A DNA stretch of 64,000 nt from contig CP091033.1 of the NCBI GenBank assembly GCA_039725955.1, forward strand, positions 1,178,001 to 1,242,000, written 5' to 3'. Position numbers and translations under genes: made by a program. Source of the DNA: Sinorhizobium sp. B11 (GTDB lineage Bacteria > Pseudomonadota > Alphaproteobacteria > Rhizobiales > Rhizobiaceae). Numbering within the stretch: position 1 is the stretch's first letter; each line of letters opens with the position of its first letter. Shown piece by piece: positions 35,854 to 44,295 of the stretch. The notes beneath the pieces are model-generated. The model was not told where the DNA came from, did no database searches, and saw nothing but the letters and a program-made list of their open reading frames with translations.

Positions 35854-37137
35854 GTGAACATGATGACGAAAAGCCTCAATCCCGATGCCGGTCTGCCAGC
35901 GCCCGCCCATGCCAACGGCGAAGGCTCCAGAACCCTGAGAGCCGGCTTCATTCCGCTCGTCGACGCTTCCGTGCTTATCGCGGCAGCGGAATTTGGCTTT
36001 GCCAAGCGGGAAGGCTTGACGCTCGATCTCGTCAAGGACGTCTCCTGGGCAAACATTCGCGACCGCCTCGCTTTCCGGCAGTTCGATATCGCCCACATGC
36101 TCTCGCCGATGCCCGTTGCCTCCATGCTCGGCCTTGGCTCCAATCCATCACCGACGATTACACCCTTCTCTCTCGGGCGCGGCGGTAATGCAATCACGCT
36201 CTCAGCCCGCCTGTTCGACAGGATGCGGGACGCCGAGAACCTATCGGAAAGCGCCAGCGCGCTGGAAAACGCCAAGGCATTGGCAAAGGTGCTAGCAGAG
36301 ATGAAGGCGAGCAGCGAGCCGCTGCCGACTTTCGGCGTCACCTATCCCTTTTCCTCGCACAATTACGAATTCCGCTACTGGCTTGCCGCCGGCGGCATCG
36401 ATCCGGACAAGGACGTCAAACTCGTCGTCGTGCCGCCTCCGCTGACCTCCGACGCGCTGGCCGCCGGCGCGATCGATGGTTTCTGTGTCGGCGCACCCTG
36501 GAACATGGTTGCCTCAGAGCGTGGCGTCGGTCGTATCGTCGCCGCCAAACAGGATATCTGGCCATCTGCACCGGAAAAGGTGATCGGCATGCGCCCGGAA
36601 TGGGCAGACAGCCATCCGGAAACAGTCTCCCGACTGATCGTCGCCCTCGACGCGACGGCACGCTGGTGCGACCAGCCGGACAACCACGATGCACTGGCCG
36701 AGGCCCTGGCGGATGCCCGCTACATCGCAGCACCGGTTCACATCATCCGCCATGTGCTGGCAGGCGAGTTCAGCCTCGACGCAAAAGGGAACCGGCGCAT
36801 CATCGACAATTACTTCATGTTCCATTCGGGTTTTGCCAATTATCCTCGCACCAGCCAGGCACTCTGGATCTACAGTCAGATGATCCGCTGGGGTCAGGCC
36901 GAACTCGGACTCAATCCAGCACGCGCAGCTGCTTCCGCCTACCGCCCTGACCTCTATCGCGCAGCCCTTGGCGAGGGCAGCGCACCGATCGATGCCGACG
37001 TGCGCATCGAAGGGGCCGACGAAGCCGACCGCTTCATGGATGGTCACGTTTTCGACCCATCGAAACTGCCGGATTATGTTGCGGGCTTTGCGGTAAAGAG
37101 CGTCTTGCCCTTCGCTTCCAGCAGCGAAGGAATTTAA
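35854..37137 (+). CDS. nasS: NasS, cytoplasmic nitrate/nitrite sensor
   Basis: 427 residues of the NrtA/NasS binding-protein fold: RAGFIPLVDASVLIAAAEFGFAKREGL, FDIAHMLSPMPVASMLG, DGFCVGAPWN. There is no signal peptide or lipobox, which separates NasS from the transporter NrtA. NasS binds NasT and releases it when nitrate or nitrite is present. GGAGGAGG precedes the GTG start at 35854; ATGs at 35860 and 35863 are alternatives. It is the last gene before the leader of the nitrate operon. Confidence 0.9.
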   Translation: MNMMTKSLNPDAGLPAPAHANGEGSRTLRAGFIPLVDASVLIAAAEFGFAKREGLTLDLVKDVSWANIRDRLAFRQFDIAHMLSPMPVASMLGLGSNPSPTITPFSLGRGGNAITLSARLFDRMRDAENLSESASALENAKALAKVLAEMKASSEPLPTFGVTYPFSSHNYEFRYWLAAGGIDPDKDVKLVVVPPPLTSDALAAGAIDGFCVGAPWNMVASERGVGRIVAAKQDIWPSAPEKVIGMRPEWADSHPETVSRLIVALDATARWCDQPDNHDALAEALADARYIAAPVHIIRHVLAGEFSLDAKGNRRIIDNYFMFHSGFANYPRTSQALWIYSQMIRWGQAELGLNPARAAASAYRPDLYRAALGEGSAPIDADVRIEGADEADRFMDGHVFDPSKLPDYVAGFAVKSVLPFASSSEGI

Positions 37138-37151
37138 TCTCATGCTCGCCT

Positions 37152-37210
37152 GCACAAAACGCCATCAGAGATTTGCACCGACCTCACAATCGCGCACAAA
37201 AGATTTGCAC
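37152..37210 (+). promoter_or_regulatory. Possible NtrC enhancer region
   Basis: AGATTTGCAC occurs at 37169-37178 and 37201-37210, 32 bp apart, and GCACAAAA at 37152-37159 and 37194-37201. TTGCAC resembles an NtrC half-site, but the inverted partner GTGCAA is missing. Position, 90-140 bp before a sigma-54 promoter, is right for an activator. Confidence 0.35.
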
Positions 37211-37295
37211 AAACGACAGCGGCCCAAAAAACCAGCAGCCGATGGATTTCTAAAAAATCCTTTAGATTCAATTCACTGGGACAGCCTCCGCAAAC

Positions 37296-37310
37296 TGGCA
37301 CGCGGTTTGC
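37296..37310 (+). promoter_or_regulatory. Sigma-54 promoter of the nitrate operon
   Basis: TGGCACGCGGTTTGC matches the -24/-12 consensus at every conserved base, with GG and GC ten bases apart. Transcription should start near 37322, a few bases before the first leader hairpin. Confidence 0.85.
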
Positions 37311-37325
37311 TTTGATAGTTATGCA

Positions 37326-37373
37326 CTGATCAAAGGCGATCAGAGCAGAATGAGCGCACGATAGGCGCTCATT
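37326..37373 (+). promoter_or_regulatory. ANTAR-type tandem hairpins in the leader
   Basis: Hairpin 1: CTGATC/GATCAG stem (37326-37331, 37338-37343) with hexaloop AAAGGC, which has A at loop position 1 and G at 4, the rule for ANTAR targets. Hairpin 2, five bases later: AATGAGCGC/GCGCTCATT (37349-37357, 37365-37373) with loop ACGATAG, seven bases and not matching the rule exactly. NasT encoded upstream is the expected binder. Confidence 0.65.
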
Positions 37374-37474
37374 GAGGATACAGGAGTACCCTTGTGCAAT
37401 CTGTCATACGGATTGCTTGAGGCAGATGGGCCAGAAGGCCATGAATTCGGCGTCCAACGACGGGCGTCACCAGC

Positions 37475-37542
37475 AAAGCCGCTGATCAGGATATTTCGCG
37501 CGCCTCGTGTATGCGCGTCCTGACCAGCGGCTTTTTGTTTTT
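37475..37542 (+). terminator. Leader attenuator of the nitrate operon
   Basis: AAAGCCGCTGATCAGGA (37475-37491) pairs with TCCTGACCAGCGGCTTT (37518-37534) over 17 positions with one mismatch, and a T-rich run (TTTTTGTTTTT) ends at 37542. The loop can form a further CGCGC/GCGCG stem. It lies between promoter and first gene, so it must be overcome for expression. Confidence 0.85.
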
Positions 37543-37590
37543 AACCCCCAGCGATGGATCGGCACGACCTTGTCGGGCCACGGAGAAGCC

Positions 37591-38832
37591 ATGACTGTCA
37601 TCAAGAAAGCGCAGCCCATGTCCGCCGGCGAACCAGCCAAAGCACTGTGGATCTCCACGGTCGCCTTCACGCTCTGTTTTGCGGTCTGGACGATCTTTGC
37701 GATCATCGGCATTCGCATCAAGCAGGAACTCGGGCTGAACGAAGCCGAGTTCGGACTGCTTATCGGCACCCCTGTGCTGACCGGCTCGCTCGTGCGCATC
37801 GTGCTTGGCATCTGGACCGGACGTTACGGCGGCCGTCTCGTTTATACGCTGACCATGCTTGCCGCTGCAGTCGCAACCTTTCTGCTCTCCTACGCCCACA
37901 CCTATACGCAGATGCTGATCGCCGGCTTGGGTGTCGGGCTCGCCGGCGGCTCGTTTGCGGTCGGCGTCGCCTATGTCTCGCCCTTCTTTCCAGCGGAGAA
38001 GCAAGGTACCGCACTTGGCATCTTCGGTGCAGGCAATGTGGGCGCGGCCGTGACAAAATTCGCAGCCCCCTTCGTGCTTTTGGCTTGGGGCTGGCAGGCA
38101 GTCGCTGAAATATGGGCGGCCGGTCTGGCGCTGATGGCAATCATTTTCTGGTTCACCACAACGGATGATCCGGCCTTTCGTCTTCGCCGCGAACGCGGCG
38201 TCGCCTCCAAAAGCCTCGCCCAGGAATTCGCGCCATTGCAGAACCTTCAGGTCTGGCGCTTCTCACTCTATTACTTCTTCGCCTTCGGCGGCTTCGTTGC
38301 CCTCTCGCTGTGGCTGCCGCGCTATCTTGTCGGTGTCTACGGCTTCAATCTGGAAGCTGCCGGCATGATCGCCGCTGCCTATTCGATCCCGGGCAGCATC
38401 TTCCGTGCCTTCGGCGGCGTGCTGTCGGACAAGAAGGGCGCGCGCAGCGTGATGTACACGATGTTTGCCGTGTCAGCCGTGGCTACGCTCATCCTGTCGC
38501 TGCCTGCTTCCACCATCACGCCCGTCATCTTCATCGTGGTCATCTTCGTGCTCGGCTTCTTCATGAGCCTCGGCAAGGCTGCCGTCTACAAGCACATTCC
38601 GGCCTATTACCCAGAGAGCGTCGGCGCCGTTGGCGGCATCGTCGGGATGATGGGCGGCCTTGGTGGCTTCATCCTTCCGATCGCCTTTGGCCTCCTCAAG
38701 GACATGACCGGCCTCTGGTCGAGCTGTTTCCTGCTGCTCTTCGCAATCGTCGCGATCTCACTCATCTGGATGCACCTGTCCGTCAAGCAACTATCGCGCC
38801 AGGGCCACTCCGCGCCCGTGGCTGCAACCTGA
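37591..38832 (+). CDS. NarK/NasA-type nitrate/nitrite transporter (MFS)
   Basis: 413 residues, about 12 membrane segments. The nitrate-porter signatures are visible: the region LTGSLVRIVLGIWTGRYGGRL around the first cytoplasmic loop and GVGLAGGSFAVGVAYVSPFFP in segment 5; a second glycine-rich stretch GGIVGMMGGLGGFILP lies in segment 11. It should bring nitrate into the cytoplasm and may also carry nitrite. ATG 37591 follows GGAGA; the frame continues upstream into the terminator and is not translated there. First gene of the operon, 17 bp before nirB. Confidence 0.92.
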   Translation: MTVIKKAQPMSAGEPAKALWISTVAFTLCFAVWTIFAIIGIRIKQELGLNEAEFGLLIGTPVLTGSLVRIVLGIWTGRYGGRLVYTLTMLAAAVATFLLSYAHTYTQMLIAGLGVGLAGGSFAVGVAYVSPFFPAEKQGTALGIFGAGNVGAAVTKFAAPFVLLAWGWQAVAEIWAAGLALMAIIFWFTTTDDPAFRLRRERGVASKSLAQEFAPLQNLQVWRFSLYYFFAFGGFVALSLWLPRYLVGVYGFNLEAAGMIAAAYSIPGSIFRAFGGVLSDKKGARSVMYTMFAVSAVATLILSLPASTITPVIFIVVIFVLGFFMSLGKAAVYKHIPAYYPESVGAVGGIVGMMGGLGGFILPIAFGLLKDMTGLWSSCFLLLFAIVAISLIWMHLSVKQLSRQGHSAPVAAT

Positions 38833-38849
38833 TCCAAGGACCTGTAAAT

Positions 38850-41300
38850 ATGACAGAAAAACTCGTTATCATCGGCAATGGCATGGCGCCTGGGCGCATG
38901 CTGGAGCACCTCTTCGAACAGGCGCCCGGACGCTACGAGGTTACGATCTTCAACGCCGAGCCACGCGTCAATTACGATCGCATCATGCTGTCGCCAGTGC
39001 TTTCTGGAGAAAAGGACTACGAGCAGATCATCATTCACGGTGATGGCTGGTACATCAAGCACGGCATAACGCTCTACAAGGGTCACAAGATCGTTAACAT
39101 CGATCGCGTCGCCAAGACCGTCACCTCCGACCACGGCGTCACCGAGAGCTACGACAAGCTCGTCATCGCGACAGGCTCGGTACCCTTCATCATTCCGGTG
39201 CCCGGAAAGGATCTTCGCGGCGTCATCACCTACCGCGACCTCGACGACGTGCAGGCCATGCTGCTTGCAGCCCAATCGCGCGAAAAGGCCATCGTCATCG
39301 GCGGCGGTCTCCTCGGGCTCGAAGCAGCCGCCGGTCTCGCCCAGCGCGGCATGGATGTCACTGTGCTGCACGTCATGCCGACGCTGATGGAGCGCCAGCT
39401 CGATCCCGCCGCCGGCTACCTCTTACAGAAGGCTGTCGAGGACCGCGGCATCAAGGTTATCTGCAAAGCCAACACCAAACAGATCATCGGCAACGGCAAG
39501 GTGGAAGGCGTCGAGCTCGACAACGGCACGATCATCCCTGCCACGCTTGTCGTCATGGCCGTCGGCATTCGCCCGAACGTCAATCTCGCCAAGGACGCCG
39601 GGCTCGCCGTCAATCGCGGCATTGTCGTCGATGCCGGCATGCAGACCTCGGACGGCGATATCTACGCGCTCGGCGAATGCGCCGAGGTGGGCGGCATGGT
39701 CTATGGCCTCGTCGCGCCGCTCTACGAGATGGCCCGTGTCGCCGCCGCCCATCTGTCCGACGATAAGAAGCCGGCCTTTGCGCATTCCGACACGCCGACG
39801 AAGCTCAAGGTTACCGGTATCGAACTCTACTCGATCGGCGATTTCGCCGACGGCGACGACCGGCAGGAAATCGTGCTGCGCGATGCGACTGCGGGGATCT
39901 ACAAGCGCCTTGTGCTGAAAGACAACCGCATCATCGGTACGGTGCTTTATGGCGAGACCTCCGACGGCGCCTGGTTCAATGACCTCAAGAAAAAGGCGGT
40001 CGACATCTCCGAGATGCGCGACACTCTGATCTTCGGCCAGGCCTATCAGGGAGGGTCCCCATTGGACCCTATGGCGGCCGTTGCAGCCTTGCCGGATGAT
40101 GCGGAAATCTGCGGCTGCAACGGCGTCTGCAAGGGCAAAATCACTTCAACGATCACGGCCAAGGGGCTGACATCGCTCGATGATGTGCGCGCCCATACGA
40201 AGGCATCGGCCTCCTGCGGCTCCTGCACCGGCCTTGTCGAACAGCTCATGTCCTTGACGCTGGGGGATGCCTATAACCCAAAAGCCGTGCAGCCGATGTG
40301 CACCTGCACCGAGCTCGGCCATGATGACGTGCGCCGCCTCATCAAGGCAAAGAAGCTGAAGACCATTCCCGCCGTCATGCAGGAGCTGGAATGGAAGACA
40401 TCGGGCGGCTGCGCCAAATGTCGCCCGGCGCTCAATTACTACCTCGTCTGCGACTGGCCGGATGAATATGCCGACGACTACCAGTCGCGTTTCATCAATG
40501 AACGCGTCCACGCCAACATCCAGAAGGATGGTACCTATTCCGTCGTGCCGCGCATGTGGGGCGGCGTGACCAGCTCCGGCGAACTGCGCGCCATCGCCGA
40601 TGTCGTCGACAAGTTCGCAATCCCGATGGTCAAGGTCACCGGCGGCCAGCGCATCGATCTGCTCGGCGTCGAAAAGGAAGACCTTCCGGCAGTCTGGGCC
40701 GATCTTGGCAAGGCCGGCTTCATCTCGGGCCAGGCCTATGCCAAGGGCCTGCGCACGGTGAAGACCTGCGTCGGCTCCGACTGGTGCCGCTTCGGAACGC
40801 AGGATTCCACGGGTCTCGGCATCCGCATCGAGAAATTCATGTGGGGCTCCTGGACACCGGCAAAGCTGAAGATGGCAGTGTCAGGATGTCCGCGGAACTG
40901 CGCCGAGGCCACCTGCAAGGATATCGGCGTGATCTGCGTGGATTCCGGCTTCGAGATCCATTTCGCCGGAGCTGCGGGCCTCGACATCAAGGGCACGGAG
41001 GTGCTCGGCCTGGTGAGGACCGAGGACGAGGCGCTCGAACATATCGTGGCGCTGACGCAGATGTACCGCGAACAGGGCCGCTATCTCGAGCGCATCTATA
41101 AATGGGCCAAGCGCATCGGCCTCGACGAGATCCGCCGGCAGATCATGGAGGATCACGACAAGCGCAAGGCCTATTACGAACGCTTCGTCTTTTCCCAGAA
41201 ATTCGCTCAGGTCGACCCCTGGTCGGAACGCGTCTCCGGCAAGGACAAGCACGAATTCCGGCCGATGGCGACCATCGGTTTCAGTCAGGCAGCCGAGTGA
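38850..41300 (+). CDS. nirB: NirB, assimilatory NADH-nitrite reductase large subunit
   Basis: 816 residues. FAD/NADH-binding half (IIGNGMAPGRMLEHL at the start, VIGGGLLGLEAAAGLAQRGM near 150), a BFD-like [2Fe-2S] region with paired Cys (CGCNGVCKG, SCGSC, then CTCTELG), and the siroheme/4Fe-4S module at the C-terminus (TCVGSDWCRFG and SGCPRNCAEATCKD). It reduces nitrite to ammonium in the cytoplasm together with NirD. Start 38850 has AAGGA upstream; the open frame running 540 bases further 5' lies over the transporter gene and is not used. Confidence 0.95.
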   Translation: MTEKLVIIGNGMAPGRMLEHLFEQAPGRYEVTIFNAEPRVNYDRIMLSPVLSGEKDYEQIIIHGDGWYIKHGITLYKGHKIVNIDRVAKTVTSDHGVTESYDKLVIATGSVPFIIPVPGKDLRGVITYRDLDDVQAMLLAAQSREKAIVIGGGLLGLEAAAGLAQRGMDVTVLHVMPTLMERQLDPAAGYLLQKAVEDRGIKVICKANTKQIIGNGKVEGVELDNGTIIPATLVVMAVGIRPNVNLAKDAGLAVNRGIVVDAGMQTSDGDIYALGECAEVGGMVYGLVAPLYEMARVAAAHLSDDKKPAFAHSDTPTKLKVTGIELYSIGDFADGDDRQEIVLRDATAGIYKRLVLKDNRIIGTVLYGETSDGAWFNDLKKKAVDISEMRDTLIFGQAYQGGSPLDPMAAVAALPDDAEICGCNGVCKGKITSTITAKGLTSLDDVRAHTKASASCGSCTGLVEQLMSLTLGDAYNPKAVQPMCTCTELGHDDVRRLIKAKKLKTIPAVMQELEWKTSGGCAKCRPALNYYLVCDWPDEYADDYQSRFINERVHANIQKDGTYSVVPRMWGGVTSSGELRAIADVVDKFAIPMVKVTGGQRIDLLGVEKEDLPAVWADLGKAGFISGQAYAKGLRTVKTCVGSDWCRFGTQDSTGLGIRIEKFMWGSWTPAKLKMAVSGCPRNCAEATCKDIGVICVDSGFEIHFAGAAGLDIKGTEVLGLVRTEDEALEHIVALTQMYREQGRYLERIYKWAKRIGLDEIRRQIMEDHDKRKAYYERFVFSQKFAQVDPWSERVSGKDKHEFRPMATIGFSQAAE

Positions 41301-41311
41301 GGAGAACCATC

Positions 41312-41641
41312 ATGAACTGGCACCCGATCGGCGACATTTCCGATATTCCGCTGCGCGGATCGCGCTGCGTGAAAACCCCGCAGATGAACATCGCCGTCTT
41401 CCGCACGGGCGAACACGAGGTCTATGCGATCGAAAATCGCTGCCCTCACAAAGGCGGCCCGCTCTCGGAAGGCATCGTGCACGGCAATGCCGTCACCTGC
41501 CCTCTGCACAACTGGGTGATCTCGCTGGAGACCGGTAAGGCGCTCGGTGCCGATGATGGTGCGGTGCGTACCATCCCGCTCAGGAACGAGGGCGGCATGC
41601 TCTATATCGCGCTCGAAAGCCTTGTCATGGCGGCGGAATGA
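41312..41641 (+). CDS. nirD: NirD, nitrite reductase small subunit (Rieske-type)
   Basis: A 109-residue Rieske-like protein. CPHKGGPLSEG and CPLHNWVISLETG provide the paired Cys/His motifs, so here a [2Fe-2S] cluster can be coordinated. GGAGAA precedes the ATG, 11 bp after nirB. Its TGA overlaps the nasA start as ATGA. Confidence 0.93.
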   Translation: MNWHPIGDISDIPLRGSRCVKTPQMNIAVFRTGEHEVYAIENRCPHKGGPLSEGIVHGNAVTCPLHNWVISLETGKALGADDGAVRTIPLRNEGGMLYIALESLVMAAE

Positions 41642-44295
41642 TGGGAGCAGAAGTCAAGACTACCTGTCCTTATTGCGGCGTCGGCTGCGGCGTGATCGCC
41701 AAAGTGGATGATACCGGCACCGTAACAGTGAAGGGCGACCCTGAGCATCCGGCCAATTTCGGCCGGCTCTGTTCCAAGGGTTCGGCGCTTGCCGAAACGA
41801 TCGATCTCGATGGTCGCCTGTTCCATCCTGAAATCAAGGGCAGAGAGGCAGGCTGGGATGAGGCGCTCGATCTCGTCGCCAGCAGGTTTTCCGAGACCAT
41901 TTCCGAACATGGCCCCGATTCCGTCGCCTTCTATGTCTCGGGTCAGCTTCTGACAGAAGACTATTACGTCGCCAACAAGCTGATGAAGGGCTTCATCGGC
42001 TCTGCCAATATCGACACCAATTCTCGCCTCTGCATGTCGTCCTCGGTCGCCGGTCATCGCCGCGCTTTCGGCTCGGATACGGTGCCCGGCCTCTATGAGG
42101 ATCTGGAACTTGCCGATCTTGTCATACTCACGGGGTCCAACCTTGCCTGGTGCCATCCCGTCGTCTACCAGCGGCTGGCAGCCGCCAAGGCGACCCGACC
42201 GGGCCTGAAAATCGTCGTCATCGATCCTCGCCGGACGATGACCTGCGATATCGCCGATCTGCATCTGGCCATCCGTCCGGACGGTGACGTCGCACTCTTC
42301 ATGGGACTGCTTGCCCATCTCGCGGCAAGTCCTGCTATCGACCAGAACTATATAGGTGCCTATACGGAAGGTTTTGGAGCGGCCTTCGCCGCTGCCGCCG
42401 CACTAACGGTAGACGACCTGCTTGAGCGCACCGGCCTGCCGGCCATGCAGGTGAGGGAATTCTTCCGCCTGTTCGAGACGACCGAGAAAGTTGTCACCTG
42501 CTACAGCCAAGGCGTCAATCAGTCCGCTTCCGGCACCGACAAGGTCAACGCCATCATCAATTGCCATCTCGCGACGGGGCGCATCGGCCGACCCGGCATG
42601 GGGCCGTTTTCGCTGACGGGGCAGCCGAATGCGATGGGCGGCCGCGAGGTCGGTGGCCTGGCCAATATGCTGGCTGCGCATATGGCGATCGAAAGCGCTG
42701 TTGATCGCGACCGGGTGCGGCGCTTCTGGAATCGGCCTGATATTGCCGCCAAGCCCGGCCTGAAGGCTGTCGATCTGTTTCGGGCCGTCGAGGAGGGCCG
42801 CGTCAAGGCGCTCTGGATCATGGCGACCAATCCGGTCGTATCCATGCCCGATGCCCGCCGCGTCGAGGCGGCGATTGCCGCCTGCCCCTTCGTGGTCGTT
42901 TCCGACATGTTGCGCGAGACCGATACGACGCGACACGCGCATGTGCTGCTACCCTCCCTCGGCTGGGGCGAGAAGGACGGAACGGTCACCAATTCGGAAC
43001 GCCGCATATCGAGGCAACGCCCTTTCCTTGCTCTGCCGGGAGAGGCACGAGCCGACTGGTGGCAGATGGCAGAAGTCGGCCGCCGGATGGGCTTTGCCGC
43101 ATTCGACTACAGGTCCCCGGCCGATATTTTCGCCGAGCACGCTGCACTCTCCGCCTTCGAGAATGACGGCAGCCGCGACTTCGATATCGGCGCCTATGCC
43201 AAGACGGAGCCGGCAGACTACAATGCGCTGAAGCCGTTCCAGTGGCCGCAGCCTTTCGGGGCACAGAAAAGAGAAACGCGGTTCTTCGCCAAGGGCGGTT
43301 TCTTCCATTCCGATCGCAAGGCGCGCTTTATTGCCGTCGAAGCGCCGGCAACCGATAGAACAGATTCGGCCTATCCCTTCACGTTGAATACCGGCCGCAT
43401 CCGCGACCAGTGGCACACGATGACGCGGACGGGAAAGAGCGCGCGACTGTCATCCCATATCGCCGAGCCTTTCGCGGAAATCCATCCGCGCGATGCGATG
43501 GAACTCGGCGTGGCCGATGCCGCCCTCGTGCAGATCGAAAGCAGCCATGGCAAGGCGATTATCCGCGCCCTGGTGACCGACCGGCAGGCGCGCGGCAGCG
43601 TCTTCGTGCCGATGCACTGGAGCGACCAGAATTCGGCTGAAGCGCGAATCGGCGCCGTCGTCAAACCCGCAACGGACCCCGTTTCGGGTCAGCCCGCCTC
43701 GAAGAATGTTGCGGTTGCCGTCAGCCGCTATCGCGTTGCCGCTTATGGCTTCGCCGTCAGCCTGGCAAAGCCTGATGTGGCGGACGCGGATTATTGGGCA
43801 CTCGCCAAGGCCGATGGCGGATGGCGCCTGGAGCTTGCATTCCATGACGGTATTGAAGACTGGACGGCCTGGTGCCGAAAAAGCTTCGCCATTGCCGACC
43901 ATATCGAGCCCTTGGGTTATGCCGACCAGCAGTCCGGCAACCGGCGGATCGCCTTCTTCGACGGAGAGAGGCTGCTTGCCGCGCTCTTCCTTGCAAGAGA
44001 GCCGGTCGCCGTCGCACGCAACTGGGCGGTGGCGCAACTGACTGCTGATCACAGCGATCTGCGTCGCCGCTTTGCCATTATCGCCGGCCGGCCTGGCGCC
44101 GACAGGCCTGATCCGGGGGCGACGGTCTGTTCCTGCTTCAGCGTCGGCGTCAACCAGATCGTCACCGCCGTTCGCTCCGGCTGCCGTAGCGTCGAAGCGA
44201 TCGGCAACGAGCTCAAAGCCGGCACCAATTGCGGCTCCTGCCGTGCCGAAATCAGGGGGATCATCAATGCCTGTGTTGCAGACGCTGCCGAATGA
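41638..44295 (+). CDS. nasA: NasA, assimilatory nitrate reductase catalytic subunit
   Basis: 885 residues. An N-terminal 4Fe-4S site (C10, C13, C17, C45) is followed by the Mo-bis-MGD domains with Cys132 (RLCMSSSVAGH) as Mo ligand, then molybdopterin dinucleotide-binding near 570-680 (TGRIRDQWHTMTRTGK). The last 60 residues are a BFD-like [2Fe-2S] domain (CSCFSVGVNQI, NCGSC), as in Klebsiella-type NasA. There is no Tat signal, so it is cytoplasmic. It converts nitrate to nitrite for NirBD. It overlaps nirD by 4 bp and cysG by 29 bp. Confidence 0.94.
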   Translation: MMGAEVKTTCPYCGVGCGVIAKVDDTGTVTVKGDPEHPANFGRLCSKGSALAETIDLDGRLFHPEIKGREAGWDEALDLVASRFSETISEHGPDSVAFYVSGQLLTEDYYVANKLMKGFIGSANIDTNSRLCMSSSVAGHRRAFGSDTVPGLYEDLELADLVILTGSNLAWCHPVVYQRLAAAKATRPGLKIVVIDPRRTMTCDIADLHLAIRPDGDVALFMGLLAHLAASPAIDQNYIGAYTEGFGAAFAAAAALTVDDLLERTGLPAMQVREFFRLFETTEKVVTCYSQGVNQSASGTDKVNAIINCHLATGRIGRPGMGPFSLTGQPNAMGGREVGGLANMLAAHMAIESAVDRDRVRRFWNRPDIAAKPGLKAVDLFRAVEEGRVKALWIMATNPVVSMPDARRVEAAIAACPFVVVSDMLRETDTTRHAHVLLPSLGWGEKDGTVTNSERRISRQRPFLALPGEARADWWQMAEVGRRMGFAAFDYRSPADIFAEHAALSAFENDGSRDFDIGAYAKTEPADYNALKPFQWPQPFGAQKRETRFFAKGGFFHSDRKARFIAVEAPATDRTDSAYPFTLNTGRIRDQWHTMTRTGKSARLSSHIAEPFAEIHPRDAMELGVADAALVQIESSHGKAIIRALVTDRQARGSVFVPMHWSDQNSAEARIGAVVKPATDPVSGQPASKNVAVAVSRYRVAAYGFAVSLAKPDVADADYWALAKADGGWRLELAFHDGIEDWTAWCRKSFAIADHIEPLGYADQQSGNRRIAFFDGERLLAALFLAREPVAVARNWAVAQLTADHSDLRRRFAIIAGRPGADRPDPGATVCSCFSVGVNQIVTAVRSGCRSVEAIGNELKAGTNCGSCRAEIRGIINACVADAAE

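Larger units (their letters stand above)
37138..37590 (+). promoter_or_regulatory. Control region and leader of the nitrate assimilation operon
   Basis: These 453 bases without a gene hold, in order, repeated GCAC-rich elements, a consensus sigma-54 promoter, an ANTAR-type hairpin, a second long hairpin, smaller stem-loops (GCAATC/GATTGC at 37396-37416) and a strong intrinsic terminator ending 48 bp before the transporter start. The parts are listed separately. Confidence 0.8.

Noticed and set aside
38310..38849. 5' extension of the nirB frame into the transporter gene
   Set aside because: It lies wholly over a 12-segment transporter; the ATG at 38850 has a ribosome site and gives the family N-terminus.
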